From positions 1 through 64,000 of the forward strand of contig DGLB01000013.1 in the NCBI GenBank assembly GCA_002387845.1: a DNA stretch of 64,000 nucleotides. The letters run 5' to 3'. The translations under genes and the position numbers were made by a program. Source of the DNA: Stenotrophomonas maltophilia. GTDB taxonomy: Bacteria; Pseudomonadota; Gammaproteobacteria; Xanthomonadales; Xanthomonadaceae. This document shows, in pieces, positions 34,085 through 41,486 of this stretch (the stretch's first letter is position 1; every line of letters starts with the position of its first letter). The notes beneath the pieces are model-generated. The model did no database searches. It was not told the origin of the DNA and saw nothing but the letters and a program-made list of their open reading frames with translations.

Positions 34085-34714
34085 TCACCCATCAAACCCG
34101 GCCAGATCCCAAGGCCCGTACTCGTATTCCCCCTCGCGCGCCACCGCAGCCGCCAGCGCCTCCGCATCCAATCCCTCAACCCGCGCCCGCACATCCCCGG
34201 TACGCTCTTCCAACCATTCTTCAAAGCTCCCCACCAGCTCCACCACGGAGCCGCCTTCGACCAGCCACACCATCGGCTCGGAGCCCTGGTCTTCCTCGGG
34301 ATCAAACCCGAACGCCCAGCCGTCACCGTCGGCGAAGTTCCAGCCGGCAAACATCACGTGCTGCCAGGCGTAGTCGCCGGCAATCCGTGCCCGCTGGGCC
34401 TCATCGAATGCCATCTCTTCATCGGCCAGAAGCGCACTCACCTGGCGCATCGCCAGCGGCGGCAGAAACGCGAACCCATAGTTGAGGCGGGAAGGCGCAG
34501 CAATCAACGGATAGCCATGCTGGGCCACAAACCCACGATAGGCGGACGGTAGCAACGCCTCAACATCCACAGCCGAGGGCGCACCCTCCGCCTCGTTCCC
34601 CTCGTGCAGCCAGCCATCTTCGAGTTCAGAGCGCGAGAGTTGGTCGGAGAGGCCACTACGGGTCAGGATGCCGACCAAGGTAGCCCATGAAGCAGTAGCG
34701 GCAATGGAGTTCAT
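34085..34714 (-). CDS. SUKH (SMI1/KNR4)-like protein, candidate immunity protein
   Basis: A 209-aa cytosolic protein. EALLPSAYRGFVAQHGYPLI (about 53-70) is typical of the SMI1/KNR4 or SUKH opening, and VWLVEGGSVVELVGSFEEWLEE (about residue 165) matches the family's conserved end. SUKH proteins are frequently immunity partners of secreted nuclease toxins. No toxin gene is adjacent, which makes this an orphan. Start at ATG 34714 (MNSIAATAS); AAAGGA lies just upstream. Other DUF1266-like proteins share similar segments, so family membership is moderately certain. Confidence 0.72.
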   Translation of the reverse strand: MNSIAATASWATLVGILTRSGLSDQLSRSELEDGWLHEGNEAEGAPSAVDVEALLPSAYRGFVAQHGYPLIAAPSRLNYGFAFLPPLAMRQVSALLADEEMAFDEAQRARIAGDYAWQHVMFAGWNFADGDGWAFGFDPEEDQGSEPMVWLVEGGSVVELVGSFEEWLEERTGDVRARVEGLDAEALAAAVAREGEYEYGPWDLAGFDG

Positions 34715-34773
34715 GACGAATCCTTTCGACGTAAGATGATGACCAGTGAATGAAGGATACAGGACGTCCAGAA

Positions 34774-35025
34774 ATGACACTCGAGGCGAATTGCCCCGTC
34801 AGCTCAATTGCAGTTTCCGCGTACTGCGGAATCGTGGTGCGAAAAGACGCGCTGCTCGCCACGCGCATCCCGGTTAAGGACGTACTACACGCCCTTGAAG
34901 CTGCGGTGCCCTTGGACGAGGACGGTGCGCTCATCTCATTCGGGCTGGACTACTTCACCGACTACTGCACCATCAGCGCAGACATCCCCGAGTGGTGCGC
35001 GCTGCGTGCGTCTACGGTGCAATGA
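34774..35025 (+). CDS. Small hypothetical protein, first gene of a two-gene unit
   Basis: An 83-aa protein with two Cys near the N-terminus (ANCPVSSIAVSAYCGIVV) and a mixed hydrophobic core (ALISFGLDYFTDYC), family unknown. The frame is open from ATG 34750, but ATG 34774 has AGGA nearby and seems the better start. Its TGA overlaps the ATG of the following gene (ATGA), indicating one transcript. No known domain is seen. Confidence 0.5.
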   Translation: MTLEANCPVSSIAVSAYCGIVVRKDALLATRIPVKDVLHALEAAVPLDEDGALISFGLDYFTDYCTISADIPEWCALRASTVQ

Positions 35026-35222
35026 GCATGGCCGATAAGCCAAAGCCAACGGCGCAGGATGTCCAGCTGTTCATGCGGGCATTGAATGAATTCGGCTGCA
35101 CAGGTACGAACAACGTTGCCTGCGACGAGTGTGGCGCTCTCATTCGGTTTGAAGTGATCGGATCAGTGACGCGCCATGAGTGTGACTGTGGAAAGTTTAC
35201 CGGAACGCTTCGGGGGCTATAA
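35022..35222 (+). CDS. Small Cys4 zinc-ribbon-like protein
   Basis: A 66-aa protein starting MSMADKPKP. Four cysteines are arranged as CDECGALIRFEV...HECDCGKF (two CxxC/CxC-like knuckles, spacing about 18), which suggests a zinc ribbon. It overlaps the preceding gene by ATGA. Small zinc-ribbon proteins often bind RNA or a partner, but no role can be inferred beyond this. A short in-frame 23-codon stretch after it (from 35231) is not supported as a gene. Confidence 0.6.
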   Translation: MSMADKPKPTAQDVQLFMRALNEFGCTGTNNVACDECGALIRFEVIGSVTRHECDCGKFTGTLRGL

Positions 35223-35369
35223 GCGCTGTGATGACCGATGAGATCCAGATGATTGCCGAGAACTCCTTCCCTCCACTGCTTCGTACGATTCTGCGCACCT
35301 AAGAGCGTCTACGCCGGGATTTGGGCACGCAGGGCGGACGGCTATCCATCGTTCTTCTGAAAGGTACAA

Positions 35370-36635
35370 ATGATGTCGAGCAATGACTTCTCCGTAGATG
35401 AAATCGCTCAGCTGCGAGCTCAGCGCATTGAGATATTTGCCGACAGGGTCATCTACGATGCCCAGCCTCCGCTGAGCGACGAGAAACTGGCCTTCATTCA
35501 AAGGCTGTGTGACGGGGAAATCCCTCACGACCTGTTGGCGCTCTGGAAGGTCACCGCCGGCGGACGCCTGGCCTATGACCTGACTACTCACATGGACGGA
35601 AATGAAGAGGCAATCTCCTGGAGCGAGCTCTTCTATGAAGGCAGCAGCGGTTACCGCGATCTGATCGAATGGATCGAGCACGAGCGAGCGCTGGCGCAGG
35701 AAGCGCACGAGCATCGCGGCGAAGCGTGGAACGGAAAGCTCGGTGTGGTTCCGATCGGCGGATTCGAGTACTGCGATCGAATCTACGTGGTGACTGACCC
35801 GGATGCGGCGGACTTCGGTCGGGTGTTGGCCTGGAAACAGGGCTTGCCGCCGGCGTGGCGCGGCAATCTGCACCAGGATGCCGTGGCCACTATCGCAGAT
35901 GATCTGGTCAGCGCTTTCCGAGAACTTCATCTCGAGACCGACCCGCTGTCGTCGCCGGGAGACTATTCGATCAGTGATGAGTTCCTGGACTACCTCAGCG
36001 AGCGGCAGGAAGAACATGGAATGCAGAAGGCGCTGGCAGACAAGCTCATGGCGTTCTATCGACGCGCCATGCTCGACTGGAGAACGCCACTCGCCGATGG
36101 CACTTTGTCCGCGCATCCGGCCTTGGTGCGCCTCTCGATTCGCGATGCGATCGGAGCTGACGACGCGGAGCTCGTGGGCCGCCTGGCTGCCGCAGGCGTA
36201 GTGTTCGATGGTGCTGTGAGCGGCAGTCATGGCCCAACCTCCTTTGCATTGGCGCGCGGTGCCTACGCCGCGGCGATGGCACTGGTCCGGGCAGATGCGC
36301 CGGTAGCGGAAGACGCGCTGGATGAGGCTCACGGCAATCTTCCGCCAGAGCTCGCCCACACGCTGCTACGCGCGGGGGCGAAGCCCAGCGCCAATGCCAT
36401 GGCCAACTGCGTTGCCTATGGCGCAACCGAAAGTGCACGCGTTATTGGAGCCGGCATGCCCGGCCAGAGCGTATCCGCTGCGGCATATGAGCTGGCGGCG
36501 GCCGCAATGCTGGAAGCACTTGAGCGGGACACCGCCAAGGTGCGCGCGGGCAAACTCCACCACTACCTTGGCGTTGAAGGACTTGAGCTGCACGCCCGAC
36601 GACTGCGTGAGTTCAAGTACCCCTTACCGCATTAG
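35370..36635 (+). CDS. SUKH-like domain protein with ankyrin-like C-terminus
   Basis: A 421-aa protein. Residues about 33-180 form a SUKH-type module: PPLSDEKLAFIQRLCDGEIP then HDLLALWKVTAGGRLAYD and later GVVPIGGFEYCDRIYVVTDP, and VLAWKQGLPP are the usual strand order. The C-terminal half (about 260-400) is rich in Ala-Leu helices and reads like degenerate ankyrin pairs (AELVGRLAAAGVVFDGAVSG, LAHTLLRAGAKPSANAMANC). The combination suggests a protein-binding immunity-like factor, without identified toxin. It begins ATGATG with an AAGG upstream. Function unknown. Confidence 0.75.
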   Translation: MMSSNDFSVDEIAQLRAQRIEIFADRVIYDAQPPLSDEKLAFIQRLCDGEIPHDLLALWKVTAGGRLAYDLTTHMDGNEEAISWSELFYEGSSGYRDLIEWIEHERALAQEAHEHRGEAWNGKLGVVPIGGFEYCDRIYVVTDPDAADFGRVLAWKQGLPPAWRGNLHQDAVATIADDLVSAFRELHLETDPLSSPGDYSISDEFLDYLSERQEEHGMQKALADKLMAFYRRAMLDWRTPLADGTLSAHPALVRLSIRDAIGADDAELVGRLAAAGVVFDGAVSGSHGPTSFALARGAYAAAMALVRADAPVAEDALDEAHGNLPPELAHTLLRAGAKPSANAMANCVAYGATESARVIGAGMPGQSVSAAAYELAAAAMLEALERDTAKVRAGKLHHYLGVEGLELHARRLREFKYPLPH

Positions 36636-36647
36636 CGCATGACCCCG

Positions 36648-36707
36648 GTAGCGCCGGCCGTTGGCCGGCCCTCGGCACCGCTTGGGCCGGCCAACGGCCG
36701 GCGCTAC
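36648..36707. repeat. Perfect inverted pair of SMAG repeats
   Basis: Two 23-bp units, GTAGCGCCGGCCGTTGG... at 36648-36670 and its exact reverse complement at 36685-36707, separated by 14 bp. Each unit is itself palindromic. This is the best-formed SMAG pair in the window. Confidence 0.92.
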
Positions 36708-36772
36708 CGGTCAAACCTCGAGCGTGCCAACAAGGTAATCCCGCTCCACGGGCGACACTCCCGCCGCCTCCC

Positions 36773-36915
36773 AAGGTCCGAGTAAGCCTGGTGCACGCGG
36801 ATGGTTATGTCGCTATTGGCCGTTCTGATCTGTCGAACAGGAAATATTTCCGTCATGGGCGTATTCATATCGCGATCAATAAGCAGCTGCAAACGACAGT
36901 CATTTGACGCCAATG
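36773..36915 (-). pseudogene. Degraded duplicate of the DUF4291 gene start and its upstream region
   Basis: About 140 bp here match 33934-34076 at high identity, including about 60 bp upstream of the start and the codons for MTEIFPVRQIRTANSDITIR, compared with MAEKFPVRQIRAVYNDKTIR in the intact gene. After YQAYSDL-like residues the match ends abruptly and the frame soon runs out. It is therefore a truncated copy, not a gene. Confidence 0.85.
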
Positions 36916-37148
36916 ACATACCAGAACGTGCACCACATCACGCTCTACAACCAACAACGCGTCAACAACGTCATCAACGCATCCCGTGTATCGAAACACC
37001 TTACACACAGCGCAAAAAAATCGCATTCCCATCGCCATCGCATTGAGGCAGGGTGTTCCGGCGGAGCGTCGGAACTTCGTATCAAGCACTCCAACGCTCC
37101 CATCATCTTCGCCATCCGGGCGAAGACACATCAAACGGGAGAATCACC

Positions 37149-37520
37149 ATGACAATCAACTGGGACGACACCCCCAACCACGGCTTCCGCGGCGGCCAGG
37201 AGATCAAGGTCGACGCCGACACCGGAGAGATCAGCTGCATCGTCACCATGGGACGGGTGTCGGACATCCCCGGCACGCCGGGTTACGACGAGCCCTGCAT
37301 GCATCTGGAAGGCCAATGGCTGGCCGACGCTGGCATGGGCGCAGGCACATGGTTGCGTGTGGAGCTGGGCGAGAAGAGCTTCCTGCTGGTGCCGGTGAAG
37401 GCATCCGAGGTGCCGGAGCTGGACGCCGATGGCGTGAGCAAGGAGGGCGTGCCGTACATCCAAGTGGGCTCGTACACGCTGCCGTCCAAGGCCAAGCGAC
37501 AGCGGAGGTCCGATTCGTGA
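37149..37520 (+). CDS. SymE-like protein
   Basis: A 123-aa protein. Residues about 50-83, CMHLEGQWLADAGMGAGT and then WLRVELGEKSFLLVP, match the SymE toxin core (LxGxWLxxAGFxxGxxVxV), a SpoVT/AbrB-fold domain. E. coli SymE is a 113-aa SOS-induced protein, once called a toxin RNase, now linked to DNA binding. The N-terminal 40 residues differ from SymE. Start at ATG 37149 with GGGAGAA before it. No antisense SymR RNA can be recognised from sequence. The stop overlaps the GTG start of a small partner gene. Confidence 0.72.
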   Translation: MTINWDDTPNHGFRGGQEIKVDADTGEISCIVTMGRVSDIPGTPGYDEPCMHLEGQWLADAGMGAGTWLRVELGEKSFLLVPVKASEVPELDADGVSKEGVPYIQVGSYTLPSKAKRQRRSDS

Positions 37521-37684
37521 GCGAACTGGTGGACATGGACTTCCTGATCGAGGAAGAACATCTGTTTGCGTTGCGCCGACTGGCAAGAAGGATGAACGTG
37601 CATCCGGACGAGATCATCATCGAGCTGATGGAGCAGTTCATCGAGATATCTGAAGCCGAGGACGCGCGCCAGACGCGTCATTAA
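37517..37684 (+). CDS. Small 55-aa partner of the SymE-like gene
   Basis: A 55-aa acidic, helical protein from a GTG (GTGA overlap with the SymE-like stop): MDFLIEEEHLFALRRLARRM, NVHPDEIIIELMEQFIEISE. The pattern is compatible with a small antitoxin or helical adaptor. Tandem coupling to the SymE-like gene suggests joint function, perhaps toxin control by a protein instead of the usual antisense RNA. This is an inference from layout. Confidence 0.6.
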   Translation: MSELVDMDFLIEEEHLFALRRLARRMNVHPDEIIIELMEQFIEISEAEDARQTRH

Positions 37685-37690
37685 TCGCCC

Positions 37691-37712
37691 GTAGAGCCGG
37701 GCTTGCCCGGCT
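37691..37712 (+). repeat. SMAG-type repeat
   Basis: GTAG followed by AGCCGGGC TT GCCCGGCT, seven bases after the small partner gene. Confidence 0.8.
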
Positions 37713-37751
37713 CCCACCACCGCGCAATGGCCCAAAGCCCAACGCGAATGC

Positions 37752-37776
37752 GAAACCCCCGCAAGGCGGGGGTTTC
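37752..37776 (+). terminator. Intrinsic terminator after the SymE-like operon
   Basis: CCCCCGC (37756-37762), loop AAG, GCGGGGG (37766-37772), flanked by GAAA and TTTC. The plus-strand run after the stem is TTTCTGCT. Confidence 0.7.
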
Positions 37777-37833
37777 TGCTACCGTCTTGTCGCTTGCCAG
37801 CAGCGCGTCACCCAGTCAAACGTTGGTGCCACC

Positions 37834-38262
37834 ATGAGCGGTATGCAAGTACTGGTCGTTATCGTGCTGTTGCTCATGGTCCTGAGCATCTCCGTCGGAG
37901 TGGCAGGTGCCTTTCGGCTGCGCCAACGCTGGCCTCGCCTACGGTGGCCGCTTGTCACGCTTCTGGCACTGGCCTTGGCCATCATCGCCGCGTCCATGGT
38001 GGCAGCGTCGGCCTACCCAGGACCGTCAGAGCAGTACCTGCCGGGCTCCGTTGCGTGGGCCATACGAGAAGGATTCGTTTACCAAGGCGGAATCCTGGTT
38101 CTCGCCACGCCGGTACTCGTAGCCTTGGCAGCCAGCTATGTTGTTCCTGGCGGCAGTCGCCGTGCTGCAGTTGTTGCGGGGGCTGCTGGCGTCCTCTCTA
38201 TTCCCGTTGCACTTAGTGTTCTTGTCTTCAATGGCTGCAGTTACACTGGGGTTTGCTTCTAG
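37834..38262 (+). CDS. Hypothetical membrane protein
   Basis: A 142-aa protein with four hydrophobic segments: LVVIVLLLMVLSISVGVAGAF, LVTLLALALAIIAASMVAASA, GILVLATPVLVALAASYVV and AAVVAGAAGVLSIPVALSVLVF. It ends NGCSYTGVCF with two Cys facing one side. No family is recognised. The small integral protein lies in the same direction as the protease gene 40-50 bp downstream, so both may be in one transcript. Confidence 0.6.
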   Translation: MSGMQVLVVIVLLLMVLSISVGVAGAFRLRQRWPRLRWPLVTLLALALAIIAASMVAASAYPGPSEQYLPGSVAWAIREGFVYQGGILVLATPVLVALAASYVVPGGSRRAAVVAGAAGVLSIPVALSVLVFNGCSYTGVCF

Positions 38263-38315
38263 TCCCAATCCGCGCTCTGGCAGAGTAATGACTAATCGAA
38301 ATGGGGGCGCTGCGC

Positions 38316-39122
38316 ATGCGTAAGACAGTTCTTCTTTTTCTAATGACGTCCTTCAGTGCGGGTGCTGTCGTGATTCGCGACGACGTTCCGGACCTGAAGT
38401 ACCGAATGGATATAGCCGACTTTCCCGCGCTGGCAGATCTTCCTGGTGAGGGCCATGGGGTGCTCATTGCAGATCAGTGGGTTGTTACCGCAGCGCATGC
38501 GGTGGGCGAGCAGCATTCCCTCGACGTGGTCGTGGTAGGAGGTGCGCCGCGGGCGGTAAGCCGCGTTGTCATCCATCCCGGATACAGGAAAGCACCTCAG
38601 GAGATGGTGGATACGGCGCTCAAATCAGGCGAATGGCAGACATTCTTCGACTTCATGGCAGCGACAGACGACATTGCACTGATCAAGCTCGCCGCACCTG
38701 TGCGAGATATTGCGCCTGCCCGAATTCATGAAAGTCCGGCGGTGGGGCGTGTCGTCAGGATCATGGGCCGGGGAGCCACTGGTACAGGACTGAAGGGGCA
38801 TCTGCACAGTCCGAACCGCACCGACCTGCGACAGGGCTACAACGAGATCACCCTATCGGAGGGCAGATGGATCGGATATGCCTTCGATGCGCCTCCCGAC
38901 GCACTCCCTCTTGAAGCCATAACAGGGAGTGGCGACAGCGGTGGGCCGATTCTGTTGAAAATTGACAACGAGTGGCGTGTCGCCGGCGTCGCCGCCTGGA
39001 AGCGCGCACAGGTCAATGGCACGGAAATCTACCCGGGCAGATATGGCGAAGAGAGTTACGGCGTGAGGCTTGGCTACTACGCCGACTGGATTGCAACGAC
39101 AACCCGGGATGGGACGGACTAA
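38316..39122 (+). CDS. Secreted trypsin-like serine protease
   Basis: A 268-aa chymotrypsin-fold protease. Signal peptide MRKTVLLFLMTSFSAGAVV. The catalytic triad is intact: His in VVTAAHAVG, Asp in TDDIALIKL, Ser in TGSGDSGGPILLK. The residue six before the Ser is not readable as trypsin-like specificity. ATG 38316 is preferred because TGGGGG lies 8 nt upstream; an ATG at 38301 would add five residues. Two Cys of the usual disulfide are absent, which is unusual for secreted trypsins. It may digest host or competitor proteins. Confidence 0.88.
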   Translation: MRKTVLLFLMTSFSAGAVVIRDDVPDLKYRMDIADFPALADLPGEGHGVLIADQWVVTAAHAVGEQHSLDVVVVGGAPRAVSRVVIHPGYRKAPQEMVDTALKSGEWQTFFDFMAATDDIALIKLAAPVRDIAPARIHESPAVGRVVRIMGRGATGTGLKGHLHSPNRTDLRQGYNEITLSEGRWIGYAFDAPPDALPLEAITGSGDSGGPILLKIDNEWRVAGVAAWKRAQVNGTEIYPGRYGEESYGVRLGYYADWIATTTRDGTD

Positions 39123-39199
39123 GCCGGCCCCCGTTTCGCTTGTCGTTGTCACGTGCGTGAAAGCGTCCGCTTTCGGCTGAAAGCGGACGTCATTTCATC

Positions 39200-39643
39200 C
39201 TACGACTGCACTTCAGCGCGGAACGCGATCTCGATCAACTGCTCGGGGAAGGCGAGCGCGGAAACCCCGATGAGGTTGCTGGCCACCTGCGGGACAGTCT
39301 GGCCGTAGACGGCGGGCCTGACCTTGCCGCTGGCAGCGAACGCGGCCGGTACATCGATTACGAAAAGAGTTTCCTCCACCACATCCGCCAGCGATCCGCC
39401 GAGCTCGGCCAACAACACCTGGGCGTTCTCGTAGGTGCGCTTCATCTGCGCCTCCATGGTGTCGAAGTTGGCAGGCTTTCCGTCAGCCCCCAAAGTGGCT
39501 GGCGCTACCAGCTGCCCTTCCGGGGTGTGCGAGAGCTGGCCTGACACGAAGATCGAATTGTTCACGCGCACGGCCTGCACGTAACCATAAGCCGATTCCC
39601 ACGGCACGCCGAAGCTGGCCGTCTTGCGGTTGGAGGTGCTCAT
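39200..39643 (-). CDS. RidA/YjgF-family protein
   Basis: A 147-aa RidA-like protein, slightly longer than E. coli RidA (128). Conserved parts are YGYVQAVRVNNSIFVSGQLSH, TYENAQVLLAELGGSLADVVEETLFVID and RPAVYGQTVPQVASNLIGVSAL. The catalytic Arg of imine deaminase RidA is probably the Arg in GKVRPAVYG, but its neighbours differ from the classic (I)EVRPVA.. text, so deaminase activity is uncertain. ATG 39643 has AAAGGA upstream. A longer frame to 39865 is not plausible. Confidence 0.88.
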   Translation of the reverse strand: MSTSNRKTASFGVPWESAYGYVQAVRVNNSIFVSGQLSHTPEGQLVAPATLGADGKPANFDTMEAQMKRTYENAQVLLAELGGSLADVVEETLFVIDVPAAFAASGKVRPAVYGQTVPQVASNLIGVSALAFPEQLIEIAFRAEVQS

Positions 39644-39869
39644 TTCGTTATCCTTTCTGGGGAGAAAGCACCAGTCTGCCGGTAGGCTTGGCTGCCCGCC
39701 TGCCCCGAAAGGGTAATGGCAGAGCCGCTGGAGGTCGACCAGCAGATCAAGGCGCAGGCGGAAGAAGCCGCTCCTGATGCCGTGCCCCCAAATTGACCCC
39801 AGTCCATTGCCAAGTGGCTGACACATTTGATTGAGGGCCGTTTCATCGTCTTGAGAGAGGTGCAACAGA

Positions 39870-40148
39870 ATGATAGAGATTACAGAGTTCCGTCGAATGC
39901 TTGAGGCTGGGTGGGGCTACCTTGAGGGCACATGCACTATCCAGGAGCTCTACGGAAGTTCTATTAGTCTCTCCACGGCTGTAAGGTTCTGGGGCGGTCA
40001 CCCAGCAATTGGCCGGGTCGCTAGCGACTGGTCAAACATGATTGATCGTTACTGGAATGAGTGTAGCCACCATTCCGATCCACTTTCGAAGCAAGAGTTC
40101 GTGGCATGGCTGGAGGGGCAGCTCGAGGTTCTCGGTTCGGCGCGTTGA
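39870..40148 (+). CDS. Hypothetical protein, candidate immunity-type
   Basis: A 92-aa cytosolic helical protein: ITEFRRMLEAGWGYLEGTCTIQELYGSSISL and SKQEFVAWLEGQLEVLG. The composition resembles colicin-type immunity proteins but no signature is decisive. GAGAGAGG lies 11 nt upstream. It precedes an ankyrin gene, with 110 bp between. Other small genes of the same type surround it. Confidence 0.5.
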   Translation: MIEITEFRRMLEAGWGYLEGTCTIQELYGSSISLSTAVRFWGGHPAIGRVASDWSNMIDRYWNECSHHSDPLSKQEFVAWLEGQLEVLGSAR

Positions 40149-40258
40149 CCGTCCTCTCTCGACCCAAAGCGGTCACTGGCAGCCGACGGTTTCAATGCTT
40201 GAACGCGAACGCTGAATCTGCTAAAAGCCCCATTCTCCAGGCGATTTGGAATCGGATC

Positions 40259-41440
40259 ATGGTGTGGGGAAGGCTCAAAGGAATGTTTGGCAACCAAGGC
40301 AAGCCAACCACGCCCGTCCCGTCGTCGGCACCGACCCGAGCGGAAGAGAAGCCCGCACCGCAAGTGCCCGATTTGAACTGGATTGAAGCGACGGACAATC
40401 CTTGGGGCGTCCGCATGCTCGACGTACGGCCCGTGACCTTGACCATGTTGTCCACGAGCCAGGATCCACAATGCGCGACGAATGCGATGTCGTTCGAGCA
40501 GGATGACGGCACTGGCTTCATCGGGAAGACACCCGTTAGCGAACGCGACGTTGAGACTTCACTGAGCTTTCCCGTCGATCAGGTGTTGTCCGATGGCGTA
40601 TTGTTCGCGCCGCGGGCTATGGAGCACAAGTGGGCACTTTTCTTTCATCAGGGTGAGATAATCGTTGTGCGCAGTTGGACACGCGCCGTGATGCTGGTCG
40701 CGCGTGTGGAAGCGCGTGGTCGTCATATCGAGATCACCCGTATCCGCGGCACTTTGTGTGCTAGTGACGAGACGCCCGAGTTCACGGTCAGGGGACTCGA
40801 CTACCTGCTGCGCAGCCATGTTCTCGGCGCTATCTACCCAGCGCCCCTACCGCCCGGTATCGAGGCGGACCCGAAGGCCGCAGCCATGTGGTGCATGTCT
40901 GCGTTCGGCAACCTCGCGCAACTTGCGACGCCGTACTCCTTTACCCGACCCGATCCCGAGCGTCCGTTACGGACTCATTCGCTGTTGCACATTGCCGTTG
41001 CGCGAGGGCAGCCCGAAGCAGTCGACGCCTGCCTGCGGTCAGGAATGCCAATCGATGCGTTGGCAGCCGATGGGCTGGCACCGCTACATTGGGCGCTCGC
41101 CGCTCAAGACGGCTCGATTATCAGCATGCTGCTGGACCGCGGTGCGTCCGTCGACGTGCGCTCCGAACAGGGTGCAACGCCACTGATGAACGCAGTGCAG
41201 GCCGCCAGCGTGGAAACTACCACGCTGCTTCTCGATCGAGGCGCCGATGCGAACGCACGAGACGGGCGCGGCTTCACGGCATTACATCGTGCGGCCGAAA
41301 TGGGGCTCGCCGACATCGTGCGCTTGCTGTTGGATAGAGGCGCGACCGTTGAAGTCGATGCCGAAGGACATACTCCCCGATCGCTGGCGGAAGGCCGAGC
41401 GCGGAATGACATTCTCGCGATGCTTCAATCGCCTGGATGA
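40259..41440 (+). CDS. Ankyrin-repeat protein
   Basis: A 393-aa protein whose N-terminal 250 residues are unrecognised (FEQDDGTGFIGKTPVSERDV, HKWALFFHQGEIIVVRSWTRAVM) and whose C-terminus has four ankyrin repeats (LRTHSLLHIAVARGQPEAVD, ADGLAPLHWALAAQDGS, EQGATPLMNAVQAASVE, GRGFTALHRAAEMGLADIVR). Start ATG 40259 is chosen because an upstream frame to 40106 is antisense to nothing but unsupported. No membrane segment. A fused unknown domain plus ankyrins points to a protein-binding role, perhaps immunity or effector. It converges on the TonB receptor gene. Confidence 0.8.
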   Translation: MVWGRLKGMFGNQGKPTTPVPSSAPTRAEEKPAPQVPDLNWIEATDNPWGVRMLDVRPVTLTMLSTSQDPQCATNAMSFEQDDGTGFIGKTPVSERDVETSLSFPVDQVLSDGVLFAPRAMEHKWALFFHQGEIIVVRSWTRAVMLVARVEARGRHIEITRIRGTLCASDETPEFTVRGLDYLLRSHVLGAIYPAPLPPGIEADPKAAAMWCMSAFGNLAQLATPYSFTRPDPERPLRTHSLLHIAVARGQPEAVDACLRSGMPIDALAADGLAPLHWALAAQDGSIISMLLDRGASVDVRSEQGATPLMNAVQAASVETTTLLLDRGADANARDGRGFTALHRAAEMGLADIVRLLLDRGATVEVDAEGHTPRSLAEGRARNDILAMLQSPG

Positions 41441-41486
41441 CCGCTTGTGGCCGATAACAGTCATCGCCTCCCGCGTTAACCCAACC

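Noticed and set aside
39644..39865. N-terminal extension of the RidA gene
   Set aside because: The extension is not RidA-like and lies upstream of a good ribosome site at the internal ATG.
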